49,541 nucleotides of DNA from Bacteroidia bacterium. Lineage in GTDB: Bacteria; Bacteroidota; Bacteroidia; Bacteroidales; GWA2-32-17. The stretch's first letter is position 1, and each line of letters starts with the position of its first letter. The stretch spans positions 1 through 49,541 of the forward strand of contig JACREQ010000112.1 of assembly GCA_016218155.1 (NCBI GenBank), read 5' to 3'. This document shows, piece after piece, positions 26,160-34,257 of this stretch. A program made the position numbers and the translations under genes. The notes under the pieces are model-generated. The model was given only the letters and a program-made list of their open reading frames with translations. It had not been told where the DNA came from and did not search any database.

Positions 26160-26828
26160 ATGAATATAAACAAAATAATATTATCAGTTTTTATTCTTTG
26201 TTTTTCGCATTTAGCACTTGCACAGTTTTATCCTGATTCGACTTATGCTAAAAGATTAGAAGCAAAAAGAAATATTCTAAAAACAAATCCATTTACAATT
26301 ATTCAGGGTCCTATTCCATTTGCATCTGAATATAGATTAGCTTATGAACATGTTACATCAGAAAGGGGTGCAATACAAATTTCATGTTCATATTTAGCCA
26401 AAGGTTTTATGGAAGTACTTGCCGAAGCTTCCGTTTCACCTCCGGTAAACTTAAAAATCAGAGGTTATAGATTTCAGGCTGAATATAAGTATTATCTTGT
26501 AAAGCGAAGAGACGGGATAAATGCACCCAGAGGAATTTATTTAGCTCCTGTATTTTCATATGCTCACGTTAAAATCACTAATAAAAGCAATGTACTTCAA
26601 GACGAGTATTACGCAATAACTTATACTAATTATAGTTTAAAATTCGGGATACAGATTATTAAAAAGAATCTTGCCTTCGATCCTTTTATTGGTTTGGGAT
26701 ATAGAAATAATATATGGCAGGAGCATTTTAATAATACAACCAGCCTTATGAAAAAAGACGACATTCCATTTTATTCAGATTATCCTGTTAAAATATTGCT
26801 TGGATTTAATGCAGGATGGGCTTTTTAG
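26160..26828 (+). CDS. Exported protein, probable small outer-membrane barrel
   Basis: 222 residues with a signal peptide (about 1-21, ...SHLALAQ). The mature part alternates hydrophobic and polar residues in strand-length pieces ending in aromatics (EYRLAYEHV, FQAEYKYYLV, GIYLAPVFSYAHV, YSLKFGIQII, FDPFIGLGYRNN, KILLGFNAGWAF), and the last residue is Phe, as is usual for outer-membrane beta-barrels. It opens with KTNPFTIIQGPIPFASEYRL, similar to DUF3575-type barrels. Function unknown. It starts three bases behind tsaD and is probably cotranscribed. Confidence 0.75.
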   Translation: MNINKIILSVFILCFSHLALAQFYPDSTYAKRLEAKRNILKTNPFTIIQGPIPFASEYRLAYEHVTSERGAIQISCSYLAKGFMEVLAEASVSPPVNLKIRGYRFQAEYKYYLVKRRDGINAPRGIYLAPVFSYAHVKITNKSNVLQDEYYAITYTNYSLKFGIQIIKKNLAFDPFIGLGYRNNIWQEHFNNTTSLMKKDDIPFYSDYPVKILLGFNAGWAF

Positions 26829-26881
26829 ATATAGTTTTTAAAACTTATTTTAATCTTATTAAATGTATTTCAATAGTTTTT

Positions 26882-26912
26882 TTTGTAATATTTCAGCCAA
26901 TCATTAGCTTTG
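26882..26912 (+). promoter_or_regulatory. metK promoter
   Basis: TTTG (26882-26885), 19 bases, TAGCTTTG (26905-26912): a full match to the Bacteroidota sigma factor consensus at ideal spacing. Predicted transcript start is about 26917-26919, giving a leader of about 58 bases. The best promoter candidate in the window. Confidence 0.7.
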
Positions 26913-26924
26913 CACTTTAATTTT

Positions 26925-26939
26925 TGGAGACAATCTCCA
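26925..26939 (+). promoter_or_regulatory. Small hairpin in the metK leader
   Basis: TGGAGA-CAA-TCTCCA is a perfect 6-bp stem with a three-base loop in the predicted 5' leader, 36 bases before the ATG. It could protect the 5' end or affect translation. It is too small to be a known SAM riboswitch and no other conserved part of one was seen. Confidence 0.45.
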
Positions 26940-26975
26940 TTTCTTAATTTTAAAACCACAATTAAATAAATAATT

Positions 26976-28286
26976 ATGAGCTATTTATTCACATCAGAAT
27001 CAGTTTCAGAAGGACATCCAGATAAAGTATCAGATCAGATTTCAGACGCATTACTTGACGCATTTTTAAGTGCAGACTCAGAATCAAAAGTTGCTTGCGA
27101 AACACTAGTAACAACAGGTCTTGCAGTTTTAGCCGGCGAAGTTAGAACCGAAGGATATATTGATGTTCAGGAAGTTGCCCGCAGAGTAATTAATCGCATA
27201 GGTTATACAAAAGCAGATTATATGTTTGACGGAAATTCCTGTGGTGTTATTAACAGTATTCACGAGCAATCTGGCGATATTCGTCAGGGTGTTGTTCGCG
27301 AAAAACCTGAAGAACAAGGTGCCGGCGATCAGGGAATGATGTTTGGTTTCGCTTGTCGCGAAATGGATAATTATATGCCAATGACAATTGAAATAGCACA
27401 TATTCTATTACAGGATTTAGCGGATATTCGTCGTGAAGGAAAAAAAATGAAATACTTACGTCCTGATGCAAAATCACAGGTAACTGTTGAGTATGATAAC
27501 AATGGTAAACCATTAAGAATAGATACAATTGTTATTTCAACACAACATGATGAATTTATTCTTCCAAAAAACAATACTCCTAAAGCATTAAAAGATGCTG
27601 AAGTAGCCATGCAAAAAGCTATTCATGATGATGTTAAAAATATTCTTTTACCCCGTACTATTAAAAATCTTCCTGAAAGAGTAAAAAAACTTTTTAAAGA
27701 TTATAAATTATTTGTTAATCCAACAGGTAAATTTATTATTGGCGGACCTCATGGTGATACCGGTTTAACTGGTCGTAAAATTATTGTTGACACATATGGT
27801 GGTCGCGGTGCTCACGGTGGTGGAGCTTTTTCAGGAAAAGATTCATCAAAAGTTGACCGTTCTGCAGCTTACGCTGCCCGTCATATAGCAAAAAACATGG
27901 TAGCAGCAGGTGTAGCTGACGAAATTCTTGTACAGGTTGCTTATGCAATCGGAGTTGCTCAACCGGTTGGTTTTTATGTAAACACATATGGTACTGCAAA
28001 AATAAAAGATAATAAAGGTAAGGTAATGACAGATGGTGAAATTGCATCACGCATTGCTAAAATTTATGATATGCGTCCTTATGCTATTGTAAAAAGATTC
28101 GGATTAAAGAATCCTATTTTTGAACCAACTGCATCTTATGGTCATTTCGGTCGCGATCCTTATAAGAAAAAAGTTGAATTAGGCGGTAGAAACAGTACCA
28201 AGAAAACTATTAAGGAAATTGAATTCTTTGGTTGGGAAAAACTTGACTTTGTTGCGCCATTAAAAAAAGAATTCGGAATAAAATAA
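26976..28286 (+). CDS. metK: S-adenosylmethionine synthetase
   Basis: Makes SAM from methionine and ATP. 436 residues, the longer form usual in this phylum (E. coli about 384). Motifs: [20 protein letters not shown] (6-25, ATP and Mg site with His in EGHPDK), [13 protein letters not shown] (about 116-128), [20 protein letters not shown] (about 252-271) and the P-loop-like [19 protein letters not shown] (about 281-299). Own promoter upstream and two terminators downstream, so a single-gene transcript is likely. SAM feeds the methyltransferases elsewhere in this window (TrmH, RlmH). Confidence 0.98.
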   Translation: MSYLFTSESVSEGHPDKVSDQISDALLDAFLSADSESKVACETLVTTGLAVLAGEVRTEGYIDVQEVARRVINRIGYTKADYMFDGNSCGVINSIHEQSGDIRQGVVREKPEEQGAGDQGMMFGFACREMDNYMPMTIEIAHILLQDLADIRREGKKMKYLRPDAKSQVTVEYDNNGKPLRIDTIVISTQHDEFILPKNNTPKALKDAEVAMQKAIHDDVKNILLPRTIKNLPERVKKLFKDYKLFVNPTGKFIIGGPHGDTGLTGRKIIVDTYGGRGAHGGGAFSGKDSSKVDRSAAYAARHIAKNMVAAGVADEILVQVAYAIGVAQPVGFYVNTYGTAKIKDNKGKVMTDGEIASRIAKIYDMRPYAIVKRFGLKNPIFEPTASYGHFGRDPYKKKVELGGRNSTKKTIKEIEFFGWEKLDFVAPLKKEFGIK

Positions 28287-28307
28287 TTTATTATAACAAT
28301 ATACTTT

Positions 28308-28340
28308 AAAGGTCGTTTTTTAAGCGACCTTTTTTATTTT
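28308..28340 (+). terminator. metK terminator
   Basis: AAAGGTCG (28308-28315) pairs perfectly with CGACCTTT (28325-28332) across a nine-base loop and is followed by a T-rich tail. Starts 22 bases behind the metK stop codon. Classical rho-independent terminator. Confidence 0.88.
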
Positions 28341-28362
28341 ATTCCAACATATATTATTAGCC

Positions 28363-28390
28363 ACACTAAATAACGTTTTAGTGTTTTTTT
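28363..28390 (+). terminator. Second terminator behind metK
   Basis: ACACTAAA (28363-28370) pairs with TTTAGTGT (28377-28384) across six bases and runs straight into seven T. It stands 23 bases behind the first terminator, as a back-up. Confidence 0.7.
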
Positions 28391-28418
28391 GTCATAGCGG
28401 ACTTGATCCACCATCTGC
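28391..28418. repeat. Degenerate REP-like intergenic sequence
   Basis: The sequence gtcatagcggacttgatcca resembles the common intergenic repeat beginning GTCATTGCGGGCTTGACCCG found in many bacteria including Bacteroidota. Only the left half is recognisable; a partner GCAGAC at about 28440 pairs with ATCTGC here, leaving a weak, decayed palindrome. The remaining bases to 28530 show nothing else. Confidence 0.45.
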
Positions 28419-28530
28419 ATTTACAGTGGCATGTGAGACGCAGACCATAGATTTAGAATAATGAAGGCAATCAAAACACAAGTGAGTACGCATCTACCAA
28501 TAAAGAAATTTTGAACGGCTTTTTGGTTTT

Positions 28531-31200
28531 TTATAAATATTTTTTTATTAAATCTATTAAAACTGCTTTATTTAATGGCTTGGATATATAATCATCACAA
28601 CCCTCTTTTAGTGCCATTTCTTTTTCAGAAGCCATAGCATATGCAGTTTGAGCCACAACTTTTGTAGAACTATTTAATGATTTAATAAGCTTTGTAGCAT
28701 CTATACCATTCATAATTGGCATTTTTAAATCCATTAGAACAAGTGAAATATTTCTGTTATTTTTAAACTGTTCAACTGCCTCCAGTCCGTTTGTTGCTTC
28801 ATATACCTTAATATTAAGTATCGACACCAATTCTTTTAAATACTGCATATTTATATCATCATCATCTACTATAAGAATTGACTTTCCTTCGATATCTTTT
28901 TCAATAGTATTCTGTAAAGAGTCTGGAATAAATTCAGGTTCGTTATTTAATTGTAAATATGGTATAGTAAAAAATACTTTAGTTCCTTTTCCAAGTTCTG
29001 ATTCTATCCATATCTTTCCTCCCATCATCTCTATAAGTTCCTTTGATATAGATAATCCTAAACCTGTTCCTCCATAATTCTTTGTTAGTTCAAGTTCAAC
29101 TTGCCTAAACCTTTCAAATATATGATCTCTGTTCTCAGCAGAAATTCCTATTCCTGTATCTTCAACATAAAACTCAAGCATATTATCTTTTATTTCATAG
29201 CCCAAAATAATATGACCTTGCTTTGTAAATTTTAAAGCATTATTTAATAAATTATTTAGTACTTGAGTAATCTTTGTTCTATCTACCGAAATACATGCTT
29301 GTAAATCATCTATTCCAAACTTTTTATCAAAATGAATTTCTTTTAATTTAATTTGATTTTTATAAAACACCCACAATTCCGAAATCAATGAATTAATTGC
29401 TACACATTCATTTTTAACAGTAACCAAACCAGCTTCAATTTTGGAAATATCAAGAATGTCGTTAACAATACTCAAAAGTTGATTAGAACGTTCAATTATT
29501 ATAGATGTAAATTCTTTTCTTTTCTGGACAGTTAAATTAGGGTTATTTAGAAGTTCGGCAAAACCAACAATTCCATTCATTGGCGTACGAATTTCGTGGC
29601 TCATATTTGCTAGAAAAGCAGATTTAAGCTTCTCACCTTCTTCTGCTCTTTGTTTTGCTAAATATAATTCTTCATTTATTTGTTTATATTCTTCATTTAT
29701 CTGTTTGTATTCTTCATTTTGTGTTTCAATTTCTTCTGACTTTTCTTTTAATTTAATTTCACTTATTTTCCGATCAGTTATATCAATAAAGCTAATAACA
29801 GCTTCTGTTAATTGATTTAATTCATTAAAAACTGGAAAACCATTAACAGTTAACCAAACAACATCATTACTTTCAGGTCGGTAAACACCAAGAATAATTT
29901 CTTTAAATGGTTTTTGTGTAGAAATAACCCTATTAACAGGGTATTCTTCTAATGTTAAAGGCAATTTATTTTCATTGATAAATTTCCATCGGGGATCTAT
30001 GGCTAATTTCCCCTTCATTTGTTCTTCGCTTAGGCCTAATAAAAACGAGGCTCTTTGGTTATTATTTATTATTGAAGTATCAGCAGAATGAACAACAACT
30101 CCGGCTTCAAGATGAGCGATTAAACTTCTGTATCTTTCATCACTACGAAATAATTCTTCATTTAATTGTCGATATTCTTCATTTTGTTGGCATATCTCTT
30201 CGTTCTGAGTTTGTATTTCTTCATTCTGGGTTTTAAGTTTTATCTCGTATTTCAATCTTTCGTCAATATTTCTAACAATAGCTAAAATATTTCCGTCTGG
30301 TAACATATTACCACTAATTTCTACATTACAAAAAGATCCATCCTTACAAATAAATTCCCTTTCAATTACTATGCTTTTTCCAATTTTTATATCATTTATT
30401 TTTATTGCTTGTTTTTTAATACTTGACTGTGAAATAATCTGATTAATATTCATTGTTATTAATTCTGCTTTTGAATATCCAACCATATTACAAGCAGTTT
30501 CATTAACATCTATATAATTACCATTTATATCTGAAAGAAATATTCCGTCATTTGCATTATTAAAAATCTTTCTGTATTTCTCTTCACTTGCAATTAATTC
30601 TTTATCTATTCTGATTGTAATTTTACTTATTATAAAAGAAGATAATAAAACCATTATCAATCCTATAATAATTGTAATAATAATAATTTCTAAATAAGAT
30701 TGATTAATTTCACTTTGTTCAATTTTTGCCACCACTCCTAACTTTAATTCGGGAATATAATGATAAGCAGCAAAAACCTTATCGCCCATATAATCCTCAC
30801 TTTTTACTAAACCATTTTTTCCAGAAAGAGCAAGTTGCATAGGAATAGCCTTTTCAGAACCTATTGGTAATGTAAATTTCTTTTGATTCTTTACTTTTTT
30901 TAGTCCCTTTAAAAAATGAATGCTGTCATTTTCAATATAACCATAAGTATATTCAACTGGTCTGTTTACTGGTGTTTCCTTATATAAAATTGACTCTTCA
31001 ATAATATGTATCGTTTTTTCGACATCCTTATTATTATGAAAAATTGACTCAATTATTGAAACTCTGTTATCAAGCGAAATTTGAATTCGGGCTTTTGCAT
31101 CATTTACACTATCGTTATATTTTAAATACAGTGAAAATCCCGAAATAATAAAAACAACGGAAATAGTTGTGAGATATAAAAACAAAAATCGCTTTTTCAT
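28531..31200 (-). CDS. Hybrid sensor histidine kinase / receiver protein with PAS domains
   Basis: 889 residues. Order: TM1 (about 5-25), extracytoplasmic domain (26-165), TM2 (about 170-192), PAS1 (about 203-318, SEEKYRKIFNNANDGIFLSD), a Gln/Asn/Glu coiled coil (about 320-350, IQTQNEEICQQNEEYRQLNE), PAS2 (about 355-480), a second coiled coil (about 485-520, QNEEYKQINEEYKQINEE), HisKA with SHEIRTPMNGIVGFAELL (phospho-acceptor His 535), HATPase (NLLNNALKFT, EDTGIGIS, GGTGLGLSIS) and a C-terminal receiver (ILIVDDDDIN, LVLMDLKMP with Asp 824, K in YISKPL). No DNA-binding output, so phosphate probably passes to an Hpt or other regulator encoded elsewhere. Signal unknown. Confidence 0.92.
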   Translation of the reverse strand: MKKRFLFLYLTTISVVFIISGFSLYLKYNDSVNDAKARIQISLDNRVSIIESIFHNNKDVEKTIHIIEESILYKETPVNRPVEYTYGYIENDSIHFLKGLKKVKNQKKFTLPIGSEKAIPMQLALSGKNGLVKSEDYMGDKVFAAYHYIPELKLGVVAKIEQSEINQSYLEIIIITIIIGLIMVLLSSFIISKITIRIDKELIASEEKYRKIFNNANDGIFLSDINGNYIDVNETACNMVGYSKAELITMNINQIISQSSIKKQAIKINDIKIGKSIVIEREFICKDGSFCNVEISGNMLPDGNILAIVRNIDERLKYEIKLKTQNEEIQTQNEEICQQNEEYRQLNEELFRSDERYRSLIAHLEAGVVVHSADTSIINNNQRASFLLGLSEEQMKGKLAIDPRWKFINENKLPLTLEEYPVNRVISTQKPFKEIILGVYRPESNDVVWLTVNGFPVFNELNQLTEAVISFIDITDRKISEIKLKEKSEEIETQNEEYKQINEEYKQINEELYLAKQRAEEGEKLKSAFLANMSHEIRTPMNGIVGFAELLNNPNLTVQKRKEFTSIIIERSNQLLSIVNDILDISKIEAGLVTVKNECVAINSLISELWVFYKNQIKLKEIHFDKKFGIDDLQACISVDRTKITQVLNNLLNNALKFTKQGHIILGYEIKDNMLEFYVEDTGIGISAENRDHIFERFRQVELELTKNYGGTGLGLSISKELIEMMGGKIWIESELGKGTKVFFTIPYLQLNNEPEFIPDSLQNTIEKDIEGKSILIVDDDDINMQYLKELVSILNIKVYEATNGLEAVEQFKNNRNISLVLMDLKMPIMNGIDATKLIKSLNSSTKVVAQTAYAMASEKEMALKEGCDDYISKPLNKAVLIDLIKKYL

Positions 31201-31272
31201 TTTTAAGTAATTATATTTAAGTAATAAATGTAATAAAATATTACTGTTTTAATCAAATTATTTACGAACATT

Positions 31273-31297
31273 AAAAACATGCTATATAACATGTTTT
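31273..31297 (-). terminator. Possible terminator behind the epimerase gene
   Basis: AAAACATG / CATGTTTT (8-bp stem, eight-base loop) lies in the 247-base gap between the epimerase and the hybrid kinase; on the minus strand it is followed by TTTTTAATG. The gap otherwise holds only AT-rich sequence with no reading frame of note. Confidence 0.4.
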
Positions 31298-31447
31298 AAC
31301 ATCTGAATATTTTTACAAAATTTTAATAATTAAAAAAAGTGAACATTATAAAACCCACAATTGAAATATAACAAAGTACTCTACATTTAAAAATAAGCAA
31401 TAATAATTCAGCTAATTTAATATTGAGTTTTTGTGAAGTTTCTAATT

Positions 31448-32458
31448 CTATTTTTTATTCTCAGCTAAGAAATCAATTGTCATTTCGCGAATAGTTTCAT
31501 TAATTGTCTTAAAATTATAAGATAACAAATCGCAGATTTTCTTGTTTGAATAAGAAAGTTTTGATGATGCTATTCTCGCCATATCGCGAGAAATTAATGA
31601 CTTTTTATTATTAAAAAACGATGCAATAGTTGATAATTTATAAACAAGATTTAGAGTTTTTTCTCCAACTTCTTTTCTGGGTAATTCTTTGTTAAGTGAT
31701 TTTGCTATCAAGTTAAGTATTTCCCTATAAGAAAGATTCTCTGCATTTATAACAAAACGCTCACCATTAATATTAGAATGCAATGCAAGTTTAATAACAA
31801 TATCTGCAACATCATTAACATCAACAAAGCCTGTACTTCCGGATGTATAATATTTTAACCCGTTATTTACTTTTGTAAAGAGCGCAGAGATATCTGTTTT
31901 CCAGTTTCCACTTCCAATAATTACTGATGGATTTACCACTACCAATTCCATCCCTTCTGAATGTCCGCGCCATGCCTGTAATTCCGAATAATACTTTGCA
32001 ATAGAGTATGCAGAATTTTCTTTGTCGTTACGCCATTCTGTATTTTCATCAATTAAATTTCCGTTTTCGTTTCCACCAAGTGCCGCTATTGAAGAAATAT
32101 GACAAAAACGCTTCACATTATTTGAGAGAGCCGCATCAACCAAATTAGATGTTCCGTTAATGTTACCATTAGTAACAAGTTTAAAATCCTTTTTATTAAA
32201 TGAAACAATAGCAGCAGCATGGATTACATGCGAGACATCTTTTAAATTTTCTAACAGTAATTCATAATCAAGCATATCTCCTTCAATCCATTCAATTTTA
32301 TCATAAAAATCAGGATAGCCTTTTTTTGCTAAAATCTTTTTTAAATAAACGGTAGAACTATTTCTGCGTTTAAGTGCACGTATTGGCACCCCTTCACCAG
32401 CTAGTTTAGCAAGCAAATGTGCGCCTAAAAATCCAGTTCCACCTGTTACAAAAATCAT
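31448..32458 (-). CDS. NAD-dependent epimerase/dehydratase family protein
   Basis: 336 residues of the extended short-chain dehydrogenase fold. Seen: the nucleotide-binding GGTGFLGAHL (6-15), the acidic EGDMLDYELL (59-68) after the second strand, catalytic YSIAK (Tyr151, Lys155) with Ser122/123 in HISSIAALGG, and the substrate-side VVVNPSVIIGSGNW. The overall look is like dihydroflavonol-4-reductase-type or sugar/sterol-modifying enzymes; the substrate cannot be inferred. Stands alone, divergent from the Wzi-like gene; the ATG lies four bases behind a -7-like box. Confidence 0.88.
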   Translation of the reverse strand: MIFVTGGTGFLGAHLLAKLAGEGVPIRALKRRNSSTVYLKKILAKKGYPDFYDKIEWIEGDMLDYELLLENLKDVSHVIHAAAIVSFNKKDFKLVTNGNINGTSNLVDAALSNNVKRFCHISSIAALGGNENGNLIDENTEWRNDKENSAYSIAKYYSELQAWRGHSEGMELVVVNPSVIIGSGNWKTDISALFTKVNNGLKYYTSGSTGFVDVNDVADIVIKLALHSNINGERFVINAENLSYREILNLIAKSLNKELPRKEVGEKTLNLVYKLSTIASFFNNKKSLISRDMARIASSKLSYSNKKICDLLSYNFKTINETIREMTIDFLAENKK

Positions 32459-32462
32459 AATG

Positions 32463-32470
32463 CAAAGTAA
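32463..32470 (-). promoter_or_regulatory. -7-like box in front of the epimerase gene
   Basis: TTACTTTG on the minus strand (one mismatch to TAnnTTTG) ends four bases before the ATG at 32458, so a transcript starting there would be leaderless or nearly so. Confidence 0.4.
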
Positions 32471-32491
32471 TAAAACTTTTTTAGTGTAATG

Positions 32492-32506
32492 AAGACATAA
32501 TGTCTT
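32492..32506. promoter_or_regulatory. Perfect dyad between two divergent promoters, candidate operator
   Basis: AAGACAT-A-ATGTCTT is a perfect 7-bp inverted repeat around one base, located between the divergent -7 boxes at 32463-32470 and 32511-32518. It covers the region where the upstream promoter elements of both genes should be. Position and symmetry fit a homodimeric regulator site; no regulator is known. Confidence 0.45.
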
Positions 32507-32510
32507 TTCC

Positions 32511-32518
32511 TATATTTG
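32511..32518 (+). promoter_or_regulatory. -7 box of the Wzi/RemB-like gene
   Basis: TATATTTG, full match to TAnnTTTG and followed by the frequent CA. It lies inside the longer possible reading frame starting at 32500 and ends five bases before the ATG at 32524, supporting the latter start. Confidence 0.5.
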
Positions 32519-32523
32519 CATTA

Positions 32524-34161
32524 ATGAAACTCACAAGACTATATTCAATTTTCATTTTTTGTTGGCTGTCAACATTTTACTCTTTTGCTCAAACATTTAA
32601 TTTACCAATTGATGATAATCTGCCAAAGTGCATTGAAGAAAATTATTTATCAAATCCACAAAATCATAGCCTGATAAAACCATTACAATTGGATATTATT
32701 AATTTCCGTAATCTTATTGATTCTTGCTTTTCTGTTAAAGATAAGAAAAAATGGTTGTTTGATAAAGATTTTATTTTTTTTAATAAGCTGTCATTTGATA
32801 AAGATTTAAATCCTGAGGGTAGTCCCAAATATGGTTTTTACATTAATCCTGTTTTAACAGATGTTTCAAAACTAAAAGATGGTTTTTTTACAGAAAACGG
32901 ATTAACTGCTTTAACCTGGTTTGGTAAAAACCTCTCTGCAAATTTTACAGGAACATTTATTTATACACAGCCTAAATACAAAGGAAAATACATTTCATAC
33001 GATGATGTTTTTTTACCTCATTTTGGTAAAGCTAATTTAGATTCTTCTACCAGTTCATATTCATATTTAAATCTTACAGGATATTTATCATGGCAGGTTG
33101 CCGATTTCATGAATTTACAAGTTGGTCGTGATAAAGTTTTTTTTGGCGACGGCTATCGTTCGCTTTTTGTTTCAGATAATTCAAATGCATATCCGTTTTT
33201 TAAAGGTACTGTTGATATCTGGAAAGTTAAATACACTATTCTTTATTCTTCCCTGAATGAAAAAGACTCACTTTCTGCAACAGACTTTAAAGCTAAAAAA
33301 TATTCAGCATCACATATTTTAAGTTGGAATATTGGGAAACGTCTTAATTTCAATATGTTTGAAACAGTAATATGGCGAGGAAAAGATTCACTGGGAAATA
33401 GAGGATTTGATGTAAATTATCTTAATCCAATTATTTTTTACCGTCCTGTTGAATTTTCTTTGGGTTCTCCAGATAATGTAATAATGGGTTTTGGTGGCAG
33501 GTTAAGAATATTTAAAACTACTCATCTGTATGGTCAGTTTCTTTTAGACGAGTTTAAACTATCCGAGTTAAAAGCTAAAAGAGGCTGGTGGGGAAATAAA
33601 TATGGAATTCAAGCAGGTATAAAAACATACCGACTATTTGGTGTCGAAAATTTATATGCCATGGGAGAAGTAAACGTTGTTAGACCATTTACCTATTCAC
33701 ATGGAAGTTATATGGAGAACAATGGAAATTACTCACAACCACTTGCACATCCACTAGGGGCTAACTTCGTTGAGGGGATTGCTAATATTCGTTATCGATT
33801 AGACAGGTGGCAAATTAATTCCATTTTAAAAAAATATGTTTATGGTGCCGATTACAACTCTTTAAATATGGGATTTGATATTTACAGATCCTATAATGAT
33901 AACAAACATGAATTTAATAACACATTATTACAAGGACAAAAATATAAAATTACTTCATTAGAACTTTCTTTAGGTTATATACTTAATCCCAAATGGATGT
34001 TAGCATTTAATTTTGGTTTTAGATTTGATTTTATAAGTTTTCAGAAAATAAATTTAAGCCCATATAACGAGGGACCTTTTGATGGGTATGCTCATGACTG
34101 GAATCAATTTATATTTTTCGGATTATCAACAAATATCGGAAATAGAGAATGGCTTTATTAA
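32524..34161 (+). CDS. Outer-membrane beta-barrel, capsule-assembly Wzi / gliding RemB-like
   Basis: 545 residues from the ATG at 32524, where a signal peptide starts (MKLTRLYSIFIFCWLSTFYS, ending FAQ); an in-frame ATG at 32500 would overlap the promoter box. The mature protein is rich in amphipathic strands with aromatic ends, for example FYINPVLTDVS, LNLTGYLSWQVADFMNLQVG, GRDKVFFGDGYRSLFVSDN, and ends in a strand (FIFFGLSTNIGNREWLY). The GRDKVFFGDGYRSL and YLNPIIFYRPVEF segments are what I recall from Wzi-like/RemB barrels of Bacteroidota. Wzi anchors capsule; RemB affects gliding in Flavobacterium. Which applies here is unknown. Confidence 0.75.
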   Translation: MKLTRLYSIFIFCWLSTFYSFAQTFNLPIDDNLPKCIEENYLSNPQNHSLIKPLQLDIINFRNLIDSCFSVKDKKKWLFDKDFIFFNKLSFDKDLNPEGSPKYGFYINPVLTDVSKLKDGFFTENGLTALTWFGKNLSANFTGTFIYTQPKYKGKYISYDDVFLPHFGKANLDSSTSSYSYLNLTGYLSWQVADFMNLQVGRDKVFFGDGYRSLFVSDNSNAYPFFKGTVDIWKVKYTILYSSLNEKDSLSATDFKAKKYSASHILSWNIGKRLNFNMFETVIWRGKDSLGNRGFDVNYLNPIIFYRPVEFSLGSPDNVIMGFGGRLRIFKTTHLYGQFLLDEFKLSELKAKRGWWGNKYGIQAGIKTYRLFGVENLYAMGEVNVVRPFTYSHGSYMENNGNYSQPLAHPLGANFVEGIANIRYRLDRWQINSILKKYVYGADYNSLNMGFDIYRSYNDNKHEFNNTLLQGQKYKITSLELSLGYILNPKWMLAFNFGFRFDFISFQKINLSPYNEGPFDGYAHDWNQFIFFGLSTNIGNREWLY

Positions 34162-34226
34162 TCATCCATTTTCTTTCAGTTAATTTTTTTCAATTTTCAA
34201 CAGCAAAATTCTTAATCAAGTTTTAC

Positions 34227-34234
34227 TACTTTTG
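34227..34234 (+). promoter_or_regulatory. Candidate -7 box of leuS
   Basis: TACTTTTG, full match to TAnnTTTG, followed by CA, 23 bases before the ATG. No convincing -33 element. Confidence 0.5.
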
Positions 34235-34257
34235 CACCTAAATATTTAGTAAATTTT

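Noticed and set aside
26913-26975. SAM riboswitch in front of metK
   Set aside because: The leader is about 60 bases and holds only a 6-bp hairpin; none of the conserved cores of SAM-I, SAM-II or other SAM-binding RNAs could be recognised.
28531-31200. Frameshift or fusion in the coiled-coil part of the 889-residue kinase
   Set aside because: The repeated QNEEYKQINEE heptads look odd, but the frame is continuous and such linkers are common before HisKA in Bacteroidota hybrid kinases.
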